Assembly (NCBI RefSeq): GCF_036345175.1
Contig: NZ_CP107780.1
Location: 3,596,001 to 3,660,000, forward strand
DNA length: 64,000 nt
From: Streptomyces sp. NBC_00576
GTDB lineage: Bacteria > Actinomycetota > Actinomycetes > Streptomycetales > Streptomycetaceae
Direction of reading: 5' to 3'
Shown: positions 1 to 8,892 of the stretch, in pieces
Numbering within the stretch: the stretch's first letter is position 1
How the letters are laid out: each line of letters begins with the position of its first letter
Translations under genes and position numbers: made by a program
Notes under the pieces: model-generated
Database searches by the model: none
What the model was told of the DNA's origin: nothing
Seen by the model: the letters and a program-made list of their open reading frames with translations, nothing else

Positions 1-20
1 ACCCCCATACGCTCACAAAT

Positions 21-1613
21 GTGACGCCCTCCCTTACCAGGGGCCGGCCTCGGCGAGCCGCCTCCCACATACCCGTGCGCGTGGCGCACACCGCCCTGGG
101 CGGGCTGATCGGCGTGATGTGGCTGGTGCTGCCCGGGATGACGGCGGACCAAGAGGGTCACGAGAGCCACGAGGTTCCCGTGTCGGTGCTCGGCAGCGCA
201 CCGGCCGTGTCCGAGGCCCCGGCCGTCGCCGCTCAGGAGGAGGAGACCTCCACCGGCGATCTGGTCCTGCCCCTGGTGGCGGCGGGCGCGGCGACGGCTG
301 TGGCCGCGTACAGCTACGCCCGCCGCAGACGCCGTGTCAGGACCCGTACGGCTCCCGCCGCCCTGTTTCCGGTCGCGCAGCCCACAGCCCCCGAACTCGA
401 CCGGCAGGCGCGCAAGTCACTGGTCGCGGCCGACGACTGCCTGCGCACCAGCCGGGAGGAACTCGGCTTTGTGGAGGGGCTGTTCGGAGCCGAGGCGGTG
501 GCGCCGTTCACGGAGGCCGTGCGGTACGCGGAGACCGAGCTGTCGGCCGCCTTCCAACTGCGCCAGACGTACGACGACAACCCGACGGACGCCTACCGGG
601 ACGCCCTCGACGAGATCGTCGCCCGGTGTGTGGACGCGGGGCGGCGACTGGACGCGGAGGCCGCCGGCTTCGACCAACTGCGTGCCCTGGAACAGGACAT
701 GAGCGGCGCGCTCCGACACGCCGAGGTACGTTTTCGCGAGCTGACCGGCCGTACGGGTGCGGCGGAGGCCACCCTCGCCGACCTGCGCGAGCGGTACGCG
801 CCCAGCGCCTCGCTCCTCGTCTCCGGCCAGGTCGAACAGGCGAAGGACCGGCTGGTGTTCGCCACGACCGGGCTCAACCGGGCCCGTCAGTCCGCCGACC
901 TGGGCGACCCGGAAAGGGCTGTGCTGCAGCTGCGCGCCGCCGAGGGCGCGATCACCCAGGCCGAGATGTTCGTGGACGGCGTCGACCGCCTTGCGTCCGC
1001 ACTGGCCGCCGCCGCACAGGCGGTGCCGGACGCGCTGGACGAGGCGGAGACGGCGGTCGTGGAGACACGGGAGCGGCTGGCCGAGGGCACGGCGGACAGG
1101 GAGCCCGTCGGTGCGCTGGAGGGGCATGTCAGCCGCACCGAGGCCGCGCTGACCGCCGTACGGGAAGAGGCCGCCGCCGGGCCGTACGACCCCCTGGAGG
1201 CCCTGCGCCGGGTCTCGGTCGTGTCCGCGCCCCTCGGAACGGTGCCCGGTGCCCTCCGGCTCGTCACACGGTGGGCCACCGACGCCGCGGACGTCTTCGT
1301 CGGCACGCACCGGGGCGCGGTGGGCGCCGAGGCCCGGACGCGGCTGGCCGAGGCGCGGCGGCTGCTGGACCGGGACCCGGCGGAGGCCGACGCCTTCGCC
1401 CGGCAGGCCCGCGAGCTGGCAGAGCGGGACGTTCGCGCGCACGGAAATCCGTACGGCGGCCGGCCCGAGCACACGAACGGGGTCGCCGGGGCGGTCCTCG
1501 GCGGAATCCTGCTCGGCGATCTGCCGGACGCGGAGGCCGAGGCGCTGACCGGCGGCACGCCGGGTTCGTTCGGCGGGCCCGCCACGCGTGCGCGGCGGGG
1601 TGTCGCACCGTAA
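21..1613 (+). CDS. Membrane-anchored coiled-coil protein, TPM-family-like C-terminal part without the TPM domain
   Basis: Function unknown. A hydrophobic N-terminal segment (about residues 21-40) is followed by a short acidic linker, a second hydrophobic segment (about 81-98) and an Arg cluster (101-105). Most of the rest, roughly 125-450, is Ala/Glu/Arg-rich and looks like long helical coiled coil. The Gly-rich tail (VLGGILLGDL, then SFGG and TRARRG) resembles the C-terminus of Streptomyces proteins that carry a TPM phosphatase domain, but the linker between the two hydrophobic segments is only about 40 residues, too short for that domain. It starts at a GTG near the window edge with no stop codon upstream in frame, so the true start may lie outside. 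The gene after it is convergent. Confidence 0.72.
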   Translation: MTPSLTRGRPRRAASHIPVRVAHTALGGLIGVMWLVLPGMTADQEGHESHEVPVSVLGSAPAVSEAPAVAAQEEETSTGDLVLPLVAAGAATAVAAYSYARRRRRVRTRTAPAALFPVAQPTAPELDRQARKSLVAADDCLRTSREELGFVEGLFGAEAVAPFTEAVRYAETELSAAFQLRQTYDDNPTDAYRDALDEIVARCVDAGRRLDAEAAGFDQLRALEQDMSGALRHAEVRFRELTGRTGAAEATLADLRERYAPSASLLVSGQVEQAKDRLVFATTGLNRARQSADLGDPERAVLQLRAAEGAITQAEMFVDGVDRLASALAAAAQAVPDALDEAETAVVETRERLAEGTADREPVGALEGHVSRTEAALTAVREEAAAGPYDPLEALRRVSVVSAPLGTVPGALRLVTRWATDAADVFVGTHRGAVGAEARTRLAEARRLLDRDPAEADAFARQARELAERDVRAHGNPYGGRPEHTNGVAGAVLGGILLGDLPDAEAEALTGGTPGSFGGPATRARRGVAP

Positions 1614-1665
1614 GAATCCGCCAGGAATTCCGTAAGAGCGCGTCGGTGCCTCCGCAACAGACTGG

Positions 1666-1691
1666 TCAGAACAGGCTGCTCAGAACAGGCT
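1666..1691. repeat. 12-bp direct duplication at the 3' end of the downstream phosphatase gene
   Basis: TCAGAACAGGCT occurs at 1666-1677 and again at 1680-1691. On the minus strand the upstream copy encodes the last residues (Ser-Leu-Phe-stop) of the SpoIIE-type protein; the other copy repeats the same codons and stop just beyond. It looks like a small tandem duplication at the gene end. Confidence 0.7.
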
Positions 1692-4418
1692 CAGCAAGGC
1701 CTCCGCCGGGTCCGCGAGGACCGTTCCCGCGTCCGGCAGGGGAAGCTCGAACCACACCGTCTTGCCGCGCGGGGTCCGGCGGGAGCCCCAGGCCGCGCTG
1801 AGCAGGCCGACCAGCTGGAGGCCGCGTCCGCCCTCGTCGGTGTCGCGGGCACGGCGACGGCGCGGCTGGACGAGGCCGGCGTCCCACACCTCGCACACCA
1901 GCATGCGGTCGAGGAGGAGCCGGAGCCGGATCTCGCCCTCGCCGTAGCGCAGGGCGTTGGTGACCAGTTCGCTGACCAGCAACTCCGTGGTGTCGATGAG
2001 GGGTTCGAGGCCCCAGGCGGTGAGTTGGGTGCGGGTGTACTCGCGGGCGCGGCCCACACTGCGCGGTTCGCGCGGAAGGGTCCAGTCGCCGACGGAGTCG
2101 GCGGGCAGCCCCTGGACACGTGCCATCAGCAAGGCGATGTCGTCCTCGCCGTGGTGGGTGTCGAGGGTGCTGAGGACGTGGTCGCAGACGTCCTCCAGCT
2201 GCGGGGAGGGGTCGCGGAGGGCGCCGACGAACGCCTGCAGGCCCTCGTCGAGGGGGTGGTCGCGGGATTCGACCAGTCCATCCGTGTAGAGCGCCAACAG
2301 CGAACCTTCGGGTAGTTCGACCTCCACCTCCTCGAAGGGCTCCCCGCCGACACCGAGCGGCATGCCCGGCGGCACGTCGAGCATCAGCGCGTCCTCGCCC
2401 GGTTCGACGAGCACGGGCGGCAGATGGCCGGCGTTGGCGAAGGTGCACCTGCGGGTCACCGAGTCGTAGACCGCGTAGATGCAGGTCGCGAGGTACACCT
2501 CGGAGAGATCGGCGTCGCGGGGCTGGCGGGCGGCGCGGGTGGCCTGCTGGACCCCACCGGGCGTGCCGAGGCCGCGCGCGATCTCGTCCAACGCCGAGAG
2601 AACCTCCGCCGGTTCGAGGTCGAGGAGGGCCAGGGTGCGTACGGCGGTACGGAGTTCCCCCATGGCCACGGCAGCGCGCAGCCCTCGTCCCATCACGTCG
2701 CCGACCACCAACGCGGTGCGGTTGCCGGGGAGTTCGATGACGTCGAACCAGTCGCCGCCGACCTCGGTGGCCGCGTTGCCGGGCAGGTAACGGCAGGCGA
2801 TGTCGAGGCCGGAGGCCTCCGGGTCGCCCGGGGGCAGCAGGGAGCGCTGGAGGATCAGCGCCCGCTCGTGTTCACGCCTGTACAGCCGGGCGTTGTCGAT
2901 ACAGACGGCGGCCCTTGCGGCCAACTCCCAGGCCAGCGACCGGTCCCGCTCCCCGAACGGCTCGCTGCCCTTCGTACGGGAGAACTGCGCGAGGCCGACC
3001 ACGGTGTCGTGGGCGACCATCGGGACGGCCAGCGTGGACTGGATGGCGCCGTTGTCCTCGGCGGGGACGAGCTGGGGGCGGGCGGTGCGCAGGGCGTCCG
3101 CGCAGGGCGAGTTGAACGGGAAGTGGTGCACGGCGCCGACGGACACCGGCGCCCCGCCGCCGGCGAAGGGCGCGTCGGAGACGGCGCTGGCGAAGGCGAC
3201 GCGGCGCAGTTCGGCGCTGCCGTCGGCGAGGCCCGGCGGGGTCTCGTCGCCGGCCAGCAGTCCCTGGTACAGGTCGACGGTCGCGAGGTCGCAGAAGCCG
3301 GGGACGACGACGTCGAGGAGTTCGCGTGCGGTCGTTTCCAGGTCCAGGGAGTTCCCGATGCGGGAGCCGGCCTCGTTCAGAAGGGCGAGATTGCGCCGTG
3401 CGGCGGCGGCCTCGCGGGCGGCGGCGCGGCGGGCGGTGATGTCGAGGCCGAGCCAGGCGATGCCGATGGGGCGGCCGGTGCCGCTGTGCACGCGGTACAG
3501 GTTGATCGACCAGTGCCGGCGCTCGTCGGAACCCGGCACGAAGCCCGTGATGTGCATGTCCGTTATCGAGTCACCGGTCTCCAGGACCCGGCGGAGCGTC
3601 GCCGAGACCCGCTCGGCCTCGGGGGAGCGCAGGTAGTCGTACACACCGCAGCCCCGGTGGTCGTCGACCGTGCCGCCGTAGATGGAGGCGAAGCGCTCGT
3701 TGGCGCGCCGGACCCGGAGATCGGTGTCGATCAGCAGGAAGCCGAACGGGGATTGTCCGAAAATCGCCTGCGAGGCGGCAAGGTCGGTCTCGATCTGCCG
3801 CAGCGTACGGACATCGACGACGATGCATACGGCGGCCCTCTCGCCCTCCTCCGTCCGCGTCGGCATCACATAGACCTCGGCGAGCCCCTCCCGCTGGCCG
3901 CCCTCGCCCAGCTCGGGCTCGCGGATACGGAACGGGACCACGCCGGTCCACTCCCGGCCGTCGAGGATCTCCGCCATCTTGCGCTGGCCGCGCTCGCGCA
4001 GATCGGGGTCGATGAACGCCTCGATGGGGTCCATGCCCACGGCCCGCGCGGCGGGGATGCCGAAGATCTTCTCGGCGCGCAGGCTCCACTGGTCGACGAG
4101 GCCGTCGGGGCCGATGGAGAACGACGCCACCTTGATGTAGTCGTAGATCGAGCCGGGTGGGCTGCTCTGCCACATGGGGTCACCTGTCACGTCACGCGTG
4201 TGGTCCTGCGCGGTGTCACGAGTCGTATCGCGCACCGGATCGCCCATGGTGTCACGCGTGGTTTCACGTGTCGCATCGCGTATCGCGTCACCGCCGCCAG
4301 GGCCCCGGACATCCGACGCACGGCGTGGCGTGCCGGCCGCGGCATCACCCGTGGCCCTCCCACTCGCGCCGCCCGACGGGTCCTTGGACTCCGTGGCCTT
4401 CGCTGGTATCTCGCTCAC
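1680..4418 (-). CDS. PAS-PAS-GAF-PP2C(SpoIIE)-HATPase signalling phosphatase
   Basis: A partner-switching regulator of about 912 residues. It should dephosphorylate an anti-anti-sigma factor and may also act as an anti-sigma kinase. An N-terminal low-complexity stretch rich in Thr-Arg-Asp is followed by PAS domains (about 88-195 and 210-330), a GAF domain (about 345-510), a SpoIIE/PP2C phosphatase (about 510-770, with GGDWFDV, GDVMGRG and the late DDIALL motif) and a C-terminal GHKL ATPase (about 776-905, with ELVTNALRYG and DEGGRGLQLV). The GTG at 4418 was chosen because GGAGGGG lies 9 nt upstream; the frame is open about 65 codons further. A stand-alone ATPase of the same type lies just upstream on the same strand. 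Confidence 0.88.
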   Translation of the reverse strand: MSEIPAKATESKDPSGGASGRATGDAAAGTPRRASDVRGPGGGDAIRDATRETTRDTMGDPVRDTTRDTAQDHTRDVTGDPMWQSSPPGSIYDYIKVASFSIGPDGLVDQWSLRAEKIFGIPAARAVGMDPIEAFIDPDLRERGQRKMAEILDGREWTGVVPFRIREPELGEGGQREGLAEVYVMPTRTEEGERAAVCIVVDVRTLRQIETDLAASQAIFGQSPFGFLLIDTDLRVRRANERFASIYGGTVDDHRGCGVYDYLRSPEAERVSATLRRVLETGDSITDMHITGFVPGSDERRHWSINLYRVHSGTGRPIGIAWLGLDITARRAAAREAAAARRNLALLNEAGSRIGNSLDLETTARELLDVVVPGFCDLATVDLYQGLLAGDETPPGLADGSAELRRVAFASAVSDAPFAGGGAPVSVGAVHHFPFNSPCADALRTARPQLVPAEDNGAIQSTLAVPMVAHDTVVGLAQFSRTKGSEPFGERDRSLAWELAARAAVCIDNARLYRREHERALILQRSLLPPGDPEASGLDIACRYLPGNAATEVGGDWFDVIELPGNRTALVVGDVMGRGLRAAVAMGELRTAVRTLALLDLEPAEVLSALDEIARGLGTPGGVQQATRAARQPRDADLSEVYLATCIYAVYDSVTRRCTFANAGHLPPVLVEPGEDALMLDVPPGMPLGVGGEPFEEVEVELPEGSLLALYTDGLVESRDHPLDEGLQAFVGALRDPSPQLEDVCDHVLSTLDTHHGEDDIALLMARVQGLPADSVGDWTLPREPRSVGRAREYTRTQLTAWGLEPLIDTTELLVSELVTNALRYGEGEIRLRLLLDRMLVCEVWDAGLVQPRRRRARDTDEGGRGLQLVGLLSAAWGSRRTPRGKTVWFELPLPDAGTVLADPAEALLSLF

Positions 4419-4734
4419 GCGAACCGTCCCCTCCAGCTCACCGCGTCCGGCACCGGTCACCGGGGGCGGCTGCCCGCAGTATCCAGCACTACGGCGCCCC
4501 ACAACACGGTGTTCACGATCACAGGACGATCCCGATGCTTTTCGGACCGGCCCGCGACAACACTCCCAGTCTTCTAACCAGGGGACCACCGGTCGAATCC
4601 CTCTTGTCGACAACTGCCAGTGGCCTGAACCACTCGGTCGACAGAGCGAGGGCGGACGTACAACGTCTGTTCACCCCGGCACACGGTCCGCCACCGTCGG
4701 TACGCCCGGCGCTCCAGGGCCGTTCCCGACCCGC

Positions 4735-5193
4735 TCATCCGGGTACCGACAGCTCGAACCACACCGTTTTGCCCGCATCTGCGGGGCGGGTGCCCCAACG
4801 GCTGGACGAGTGGGCGACCAGTTGGAGCCCTCGGCCGCCCTCTTCGTCGAGGCCGGCAGCGCGCTCGAGGGGCAGGTCGGGCAGCGGGTCGGAGACCTCG
4901 ACCAGGAGCGTGGCAACGATGCCGACGGGCCGCACGAGCCGGACACCGATGGGCCCCGTGGCATGCCTCAGCGAGTTGGTCACCAGCTCGCTGACCAGCA
5001 GCGCGGTGATGTCACCCAGGGCGTCGAGCCCCCAGCTGCGCAGCTGTCCGCGCACAACCGTCCGAGCCCCACGGACGGCGCCGGGCTCCGCCGGGAAGCT
5101 CCACTCGACGCAGTCGCCTTCGGTGTCGATCACGCCGATCACTTCCCAGGCCAGCAACCCACCCATATCCGGTTTCGTGGGGTTATTGGGCAC
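4735..5193 (-). CDS. RsbW/SpoIIAB-like ATP-binding regulatory protein
   Basis: A 152-residue single-domain GHKL ATPase of the anti-sigma serine kinase type. The N-box is SELVTNSLRHA and the Gly-rich G-box is DEEGGRGLQLVAH, ending in a KTVWFELSVP strand, as in the C-terminal domain of the phosphatase downstream. Such proteins bind sigma factors or phosphorylate anti-anti-sigma factors. No sigma factor or STAS-domain partner is encoded in the window. The start is GTG at 5193 with a weak ribosome site; an ATG nine codons in is an alternative. Confidence 0.85.
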   Translation of the reverse strand: MPNNPTKPDMGGLLAWEVIGVIDTEGDCVEWSFPAEPGAVRGARTVVRGQLRSWGLDALGDITALLVSELVTNSLRHATGPIGVRLVRPVGIVATLLVEVSDPLPDLPLERAAGLDEEGGRGLQLVAHSSSRWGTRPADAGKTVWFELSVPG

Positions 5194-5313
5194 ATACCCG
5201 ATATGTGACGCTCATTACCGCTCCCGAGGGCGCACTGTGGCACGAACGGCGTACGAGGCGCACACATCGGGCGCCCCACACGCCTCACAAGCCCGCACAT
5301 CGACCCGGGAGCG

Positions 5314-5763
5314 TCATCCCAGCCGGGCGGCCGCTTCCCGTACCGCCGGCACGTCCTGATCCAGCCAGTCGACGTCCCAGATCTCGGCAGCGGTCAGCCA
5401 GCGCAGTTCATCGTGGTCCTGGAGAGCCTTCGGCTCGGCGGAGCCGGCCGGGAGCCGCACGGTCCAGACCCACAGGACGTACGGCGCCTTGAGGGGCCAC
5501 TCCCCCGGGATGCGCTCGACGGGTTCCGCGTCGACGCCCAGTTCCTCGCGGAGCTCGCGCACGAGGGCGTCCTCGGGCTCCTCACCCGGCTCGACCTTGC
5601 CTCCGGGGAGCTCCCAGCGGCCGGCCAGCTCGGGGGGTGCGCTGCGGCGGGCGGCGAGGAGGCGTCCGTCGCGCAGCAGGGCGGCGCCCACGACCACGAT
5701 CCGTTTCTCGGCCGCGCGCCTCGGTCCTGCCGCGGGGTCTGTCCGCTCCGTCCGTTCCGTCAT
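5314..5763 (-). CDS. Nudix (MutT-like) hydrolase
   Basis: A 149-residue soluble Nudix hydrolase that cleaves nucleoside diphosphate-linked substrates. The full Nudix box is present in the family pattern Gx5Ex7REUxEExGU (G-KVEPGE-E...RELREELGV, about residues 54-76). It is preceded by a strand opening IVVVGAALLRDGRLLAARR, typical of the 8-oxo-dGTP/(d)NTP pyrophosphatase group. The exact substrate cannot be read from sequence. It starts at ATG 5763 after a 120-nt gap from the ATPase gene. Confidence 0.9.
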   Translation of the reverse strand: MTERTERTDPAAGPRRAAEKRIVVVGAALLRDGRLLAARRSAPPELAGRWELPGGKVEPGEEPEDALVRELREELGVDAEPVERIPGEWPLKAPYVLWVWTVRLPAGSAEPKALQDHDELRWLTAAEIWDVDWLDQDVPAVREAAARLG

Positions 5764-5787
5764 GGGCCGGAGCCTACGGGAGCCGGA

Positions 5788-5970
5788 TCACCGGGTTCCG
5801 TTCTGCCCGATCCGCTCGACCCAGTAGAGCTGCTTGTGGCCGCGGTCATCGAGACTGTCGGCGATCTTCTGAGCCTCCGCACGCGTCGCATACCGGCCCA
5901 CGCGGTAGCGATTGCCGTTGTCGTCCTGCCGTATGACGAGCCAGGGAAGAGTGATCGTCCCGTCGCTCAT
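5788..5970 (-). CDS. Small SPOR-like conserved protein
   Basis: A 60-residue protein. The pattern WLVIRQDDNGNRYRVGRYATRAEAQKIADSL resembles half of a SPOR or sporulation-related repeat (strand, turn, 'xxRxEA' helix), which in larger proteins binds denuded peptidoglycan. No signal peptide is present, so any peptidoglycan role is doubtful. It ends 25 nt before the start of the Nudix gene and may be co-transcribed with it. Confidence 0.72.
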   Translation of the reverse strand: MSDGTITLPWLVIRQDDNGNRYRVGRYATRAEAQKIADSLDDRGHKQLYWVERIGQNGTR

Positions 5971-6470
5971 GGAGCCCCTCCACTTTCCGCCCCCGGCTTG
6001 CGCCGCGCCCCGCCCGCTAAGGAAACCGCAATCCGCATATGCCCGACCCTACGCCTAACCTTTACGCAGCGAACACGGCTTTTCACAAAGAGGTACGCCA
6101 ACCGGCCAGGGGCGCGGGGGCGCACTACATCGAACGCGCCGTCGAAAGAGCACGGTGTGTCCGGTCAGCGGCACGCCGGGCCCCTTGGGACGACCTGCGA
6201 GAACGGCCAGAATCCAACGGCCCGGCGGGCGGCGGCGATTGGCGGGGCGCAGGTGAAGAGGGGAGCGTTCGGGGGGCCAACCGCCCCGGCGTGTGGGGTA
6301 CTTCACTGGATCCGCTGGATCCCGCTGGATCCGACTCGATCCGGCCGGATCCGGCTGCAACTGGTCGGCTCAGACCGGTTCAGGGGCCGGCTGTTCGAAG
6401 CGGACCTGGGGTGACCTCAGGCCCAGCGGTTGCTGGTGCGCCACCTGTTCGCGCACCCGCCTCCGGCGAG
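5971..6470. other. 500-bp non-coding interval
   Basis: This lies upstream of the small SPOR-like gene and downstream of the GntR gene, both on the minus strand. I see no convincing gene. It holds a promoter region near 5980-6060 by position only, and a phased GATCC repeat at 6307-6352 (listed separately). Confidence 0.6.
6307..6352. repeat. Five phased GATCC elements, about 10 bp apart
   Basis: GATCC begins at 6309, 6318, 6328, 6338 and 6348, mostly as TGGATCCCGC-like 10-mers. The period equals one helical turn, so the same base steps face one side of the DNA. Confidence 0.8.
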
Positions 6471-7223
6471 CTACTTCACCGGCAGGTGGTACGCCACCTG
6501 GTAGCGGTCGGCAGGGATCACCACGTCGGCCGTCTCGACCGGGCGCCCCGAGGCGTAGTACGTGCGCTGCACGACGAGCACCACATGCCCGGGGACACCT
6601 CCCAGGGCCTGCAGTTCCTCGGCCAGGCCGGGGCGGGCGCCGACCTCCTCCGTGACGTTGTCCACGATCACGTCGATGGCCGCCATGCGCTCGACAACAC
6701 CCATCCCGCCGAGCGGGCCCTCCTCGGGCAGCATCACCGGCGTACGGCCGGTGACGGCCAGGGGCTCCCAGGAGGTGGACAGCATCATCACCTCGCCGGC
6801 GTCCCGGAAGACGTACTTCGTGCACATCACGCGGTCGCCCGGCAGCAGGGAGAGCCGCTCGGCGACGGCGCCGCTCGCCGCGGCCTGCGCGCTGCTGGAC
6901 TCCCAGGTGCCGCGCGCCTCCGTGTCGGACTGCTCCTGGCGGAACGGGGTCGCGCCGCCGTCCGGACGGAAGCCGGAGCGGGCGATCCGGCGCGGCACGG
7001 GCCGCTCACGCACATACGTGCCCGACCCGGAGCGGCCCTCGACGAGACCCTCGGCCATGAGCACCTTGCGCGCCTCCAGGGCGACCGTGTCCGAAACGCC
7101 GTACTCCTGCCTGATCCTGGCCTGGGAGGGGAGGCGGGTGTGGGGCGGCAGCGAACCGTCGACGATCTTGTTTCGTAGATCACCCGCGACACGCAGGTAG
7201 GCCGGCTGCTCACCGAATGTCAC
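6471..7223 (-). CDS. GntR/HutC-type transcriptional regulator
   Basis: A 250-residue repressor. It has an N-terminal winged helix (about 8-75, with LPSQARIRQEYGVSDTVALEARKVLMAEGLVEGRSGSGTYV) and a C-terminal UTRA-type ligand domain (about 100-245) of the HutC/FarR kind, which binds small effectors. The effector is unknown. GTG at 7223 is preceded by GGGAGCGGCCC. It is a single gene; the neighbouring genes on the same strand are separated by 212 and 500 bp, so no target operon is obvious apart from itself. Confidence 0.88.
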   Translation of the reverse strand: MTFGEQPAYLRVAGDLRNKIVDGSLPPHTRLPSQARIRQEYGVSDTVALEARKVLMAEGLVEGRSGSGTYVRERPVPRRIARSGFRPDGGATPFRQEQSDTEARGTWESSSAQAAASGAVAERLSLLPGDRVMCTKYVFRDAGEVMMLSTSWEPLAVTGRTPVMLPEEGPLGGMGVVERMAAIDVIVDNVTEEVGARPGLAEELQALGGVPGHVVLVVQRTYYASGRPVETADVVIPADRYQVAYHLPVK

Positions 7224-7435
7224 GGGCCGCTCCCATCAGGTTGTACAGACAGCTACAGCGTGGCAACCATGGGTTGTGACATGCAAGCAAAGGCCAGAGA
7301 ATCACTCGATGTGATGACTTGCGTCTCCGGATGGCATGACGCGGGCGGGACGCAGGCGTTTACGCAGGCACGACGAAGCAAGTTCGACGACGCAGGCACG
7401 TTCTCCCCGTTCCGGCCGTCATCACACCCCACACC

Positions 7436-8689
7436 TCACACCTCGATCCCGGTGTCCCCCTCCCCACCGCCCCCGCTACCTCCGCCGTTGCCGCCGCTGT
7501 CACCCTCCTGCTCGTACGAGGGAGGGGTCGTCGCGAGCCCCAGAGCCTTGCGCGCGGTGACCGTCCGGCCGACGTCGAGCAGCTTGTCGCCGGTGTCGTA
7601 GTGGTCGTAGAAGGTGTCCGCGTCGGTGGCCTCGGCCGCCTTCGCCCACTCCCCGCGTGCGTTGCGCAGGTCCTTCACGAGTGCGGCGACGCTGGGCGCG
7701 GGGGCCGCGGCGAACCGGTGTTCGGTGAGCAGGCGGGCCTGTTCGTCGAGCGCGGCCGTCACCCGCTGTGCCCACTTCTTGTGCCCCGGCAGGTCGTCCT
7801 CGACGTACTCCTCGTCGGGCGCCGTGTCCATCGCCGCGTTGAGCACGTGGGCCGCTTTCAGGTACGCCAGTTGGTCGGCGTCGAGCGTCGTCTCGTCCTT
7901 GCGCAGCGAACCGGTGAGGCTGCCGTTCGTGTCGATGTTGCCGAACACGCAGGTGACCTCGTGGTCGCCGAGGCGCCAGCTCTGGCGGGTCGGGGTGAGG
8001 TAGTAGACGTCGACGTCGTCGGGCACGGCCCAGGCGTCCATCGCGTAACGGTCCTCAAGGGCGTAGCACTTGTCGTCGGCGATGTCGGTGACGCGGTCGT
8101 CGCCGGGGTAGGAACCGGCCGGCATCTGGAAGCTGGCGAAGACCTCGCCGTCGTGCGCACCGGAGCAGGGCACGGTGTCGACGTCGTAGGCGAGGCCTTC
8201 CAGGGAGCCCTCCGGGGCGTCGAAACAGTCGCCCTTGGCGAGGGAGAAGGTGCTGTTGTTCTCCTTCGCGGCGTCCTTGAAACCGTCCCAGGCCTCGGAC
8301 AGGCCCCCGGTGCCCAACAGCAGGGCCCACAGCGCGAGCCCGACGGTCGACAGCACGGACCCGGTGACGGCCATGCCCTTGCCGCGCTCCCCCTTCTTCC
8401 GGATCTGCACGAGCGCGACGATTCCGAGGACGAGGCCGAGGGCGGGCAGGAAGCAGAGGATGCCGAGCACGAGGGAGGCGATGGCGACGCCGTTGACGGG
8501 GGTCGGGCGGTTGTACGGGGAGTAGCCCTGGGACCAGGGGGCGTAGGGGCCCTGGGGGTAGTTCTGGGCGTAGCCCTGGGGGTGGCCCTGGGAGTGATTC
8601 TGCGGGTAGCCCTGGGGGTGGTTCTGGGGGTGGCCCGGATACGAGGGGTACGGCGGCTGGTCGGGTCCGGGGGGCGGGGGTATGGCCAC
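7436..8689 (-). CDS. DUF4190-type membrane protein with extracytoplasmic septum-formation-like domain
   Basis: A protein of about 417 residues, function unknown. The N-terminal 60 residues are Pro/Gln/Tyr-rich with HPQGYPQN-type repeats. Two hydrophobic segments (NGVAIASLVLGILCFLPALGLVLGIVAL and MAVTGSVLSTVGLALWALLLG) form a DUF4190-like hairpin. The exported part has Cys pairs (KGDCFDAPEG, DTVPCSGAHDGEVFASF, DKCYAL, VTCVFG) like the septum-formation/DUF4352-associated domains of actinobacteria, then a helical stretch and a Gly-rich tail. The GTG at 8689 is supported by GAGGAG 10 nt upstream; the open frame runs further into a dispersed repeat and should not be annotated there. Confidence 0.8.
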   Translation of the reverse strand: MAIPPPPGPDQPPYPSYPGHPQNHPQGYPQNHSQGHPQGYAQNYPQGPYAPWSQGYSPYNRPTPVNGVAIASLVLGILCFLPALGLVLGIVALVQIRKKGERGKGMAVTGSVLSTVGLALWALLLGTGGLSEAWDGFKDAAKENNSTFSLAKGDCFDAPEGSLEGLAYDVDTVPCSGAHDGEVFASFQMPAGSYPGDDRVTDIADDKCYALEDRYAMDAWAVPDDVDVYYLTPTRQSWRLGDHEVTCVFGNIDTNGSLTGSLRKDETTLDADQLAYLKAAHVLNAAMDTAPDEEYVEDDLPGHKKWAQRVTAALDEQARLLTEHRFAAAPAPSVAALVKDLRNARGEWAKAAEATDADTFYDHYDTGDKLLDVGRTVTARKALGLATTPPSYEQEGDSGGNGGGSGGGGEGDTGIEV

Positions 8690-8751
8690 GAGTGCCGGGC
8701 TCCTCGTCGGGTGATGTGAACTGGCGTGCGACTTGGCGCATGGTAAGGGAG

Positions 8752-8867
8752 TTTCGCCCCCGCCGCCCCTACCCGTCCCATCCCTGAGGGCTGCCGCCCC
8801 CAGACCGCCGCTACGGCACTGAACGGGCCTTGTCCTCAAACGCCGGTCGGGCTGAAATGTCCGGGAA
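8752..8867. repeat. Dispersed intergenic repeat, copy A
   Basis: This copy shares the blocks CGCCGCCCCTACCCGTCCCA, a C/G-rich self-complementary core, and TCCTCAAACGCCGG near the end with three other intergenic places in the window (35611, 43107 and 52104). It lies between two divergent genes. Confidence 0.8.
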
Positions 8868-8892
8868 AGCCGTACGCAACTACTCTGCGTAC

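Noticed and set aside
2424..4577. 717-residue open frame on the plus strand
   Set aside because: It is fully antisense to the PAS/GAF/PP2C gene, which has clear domains.
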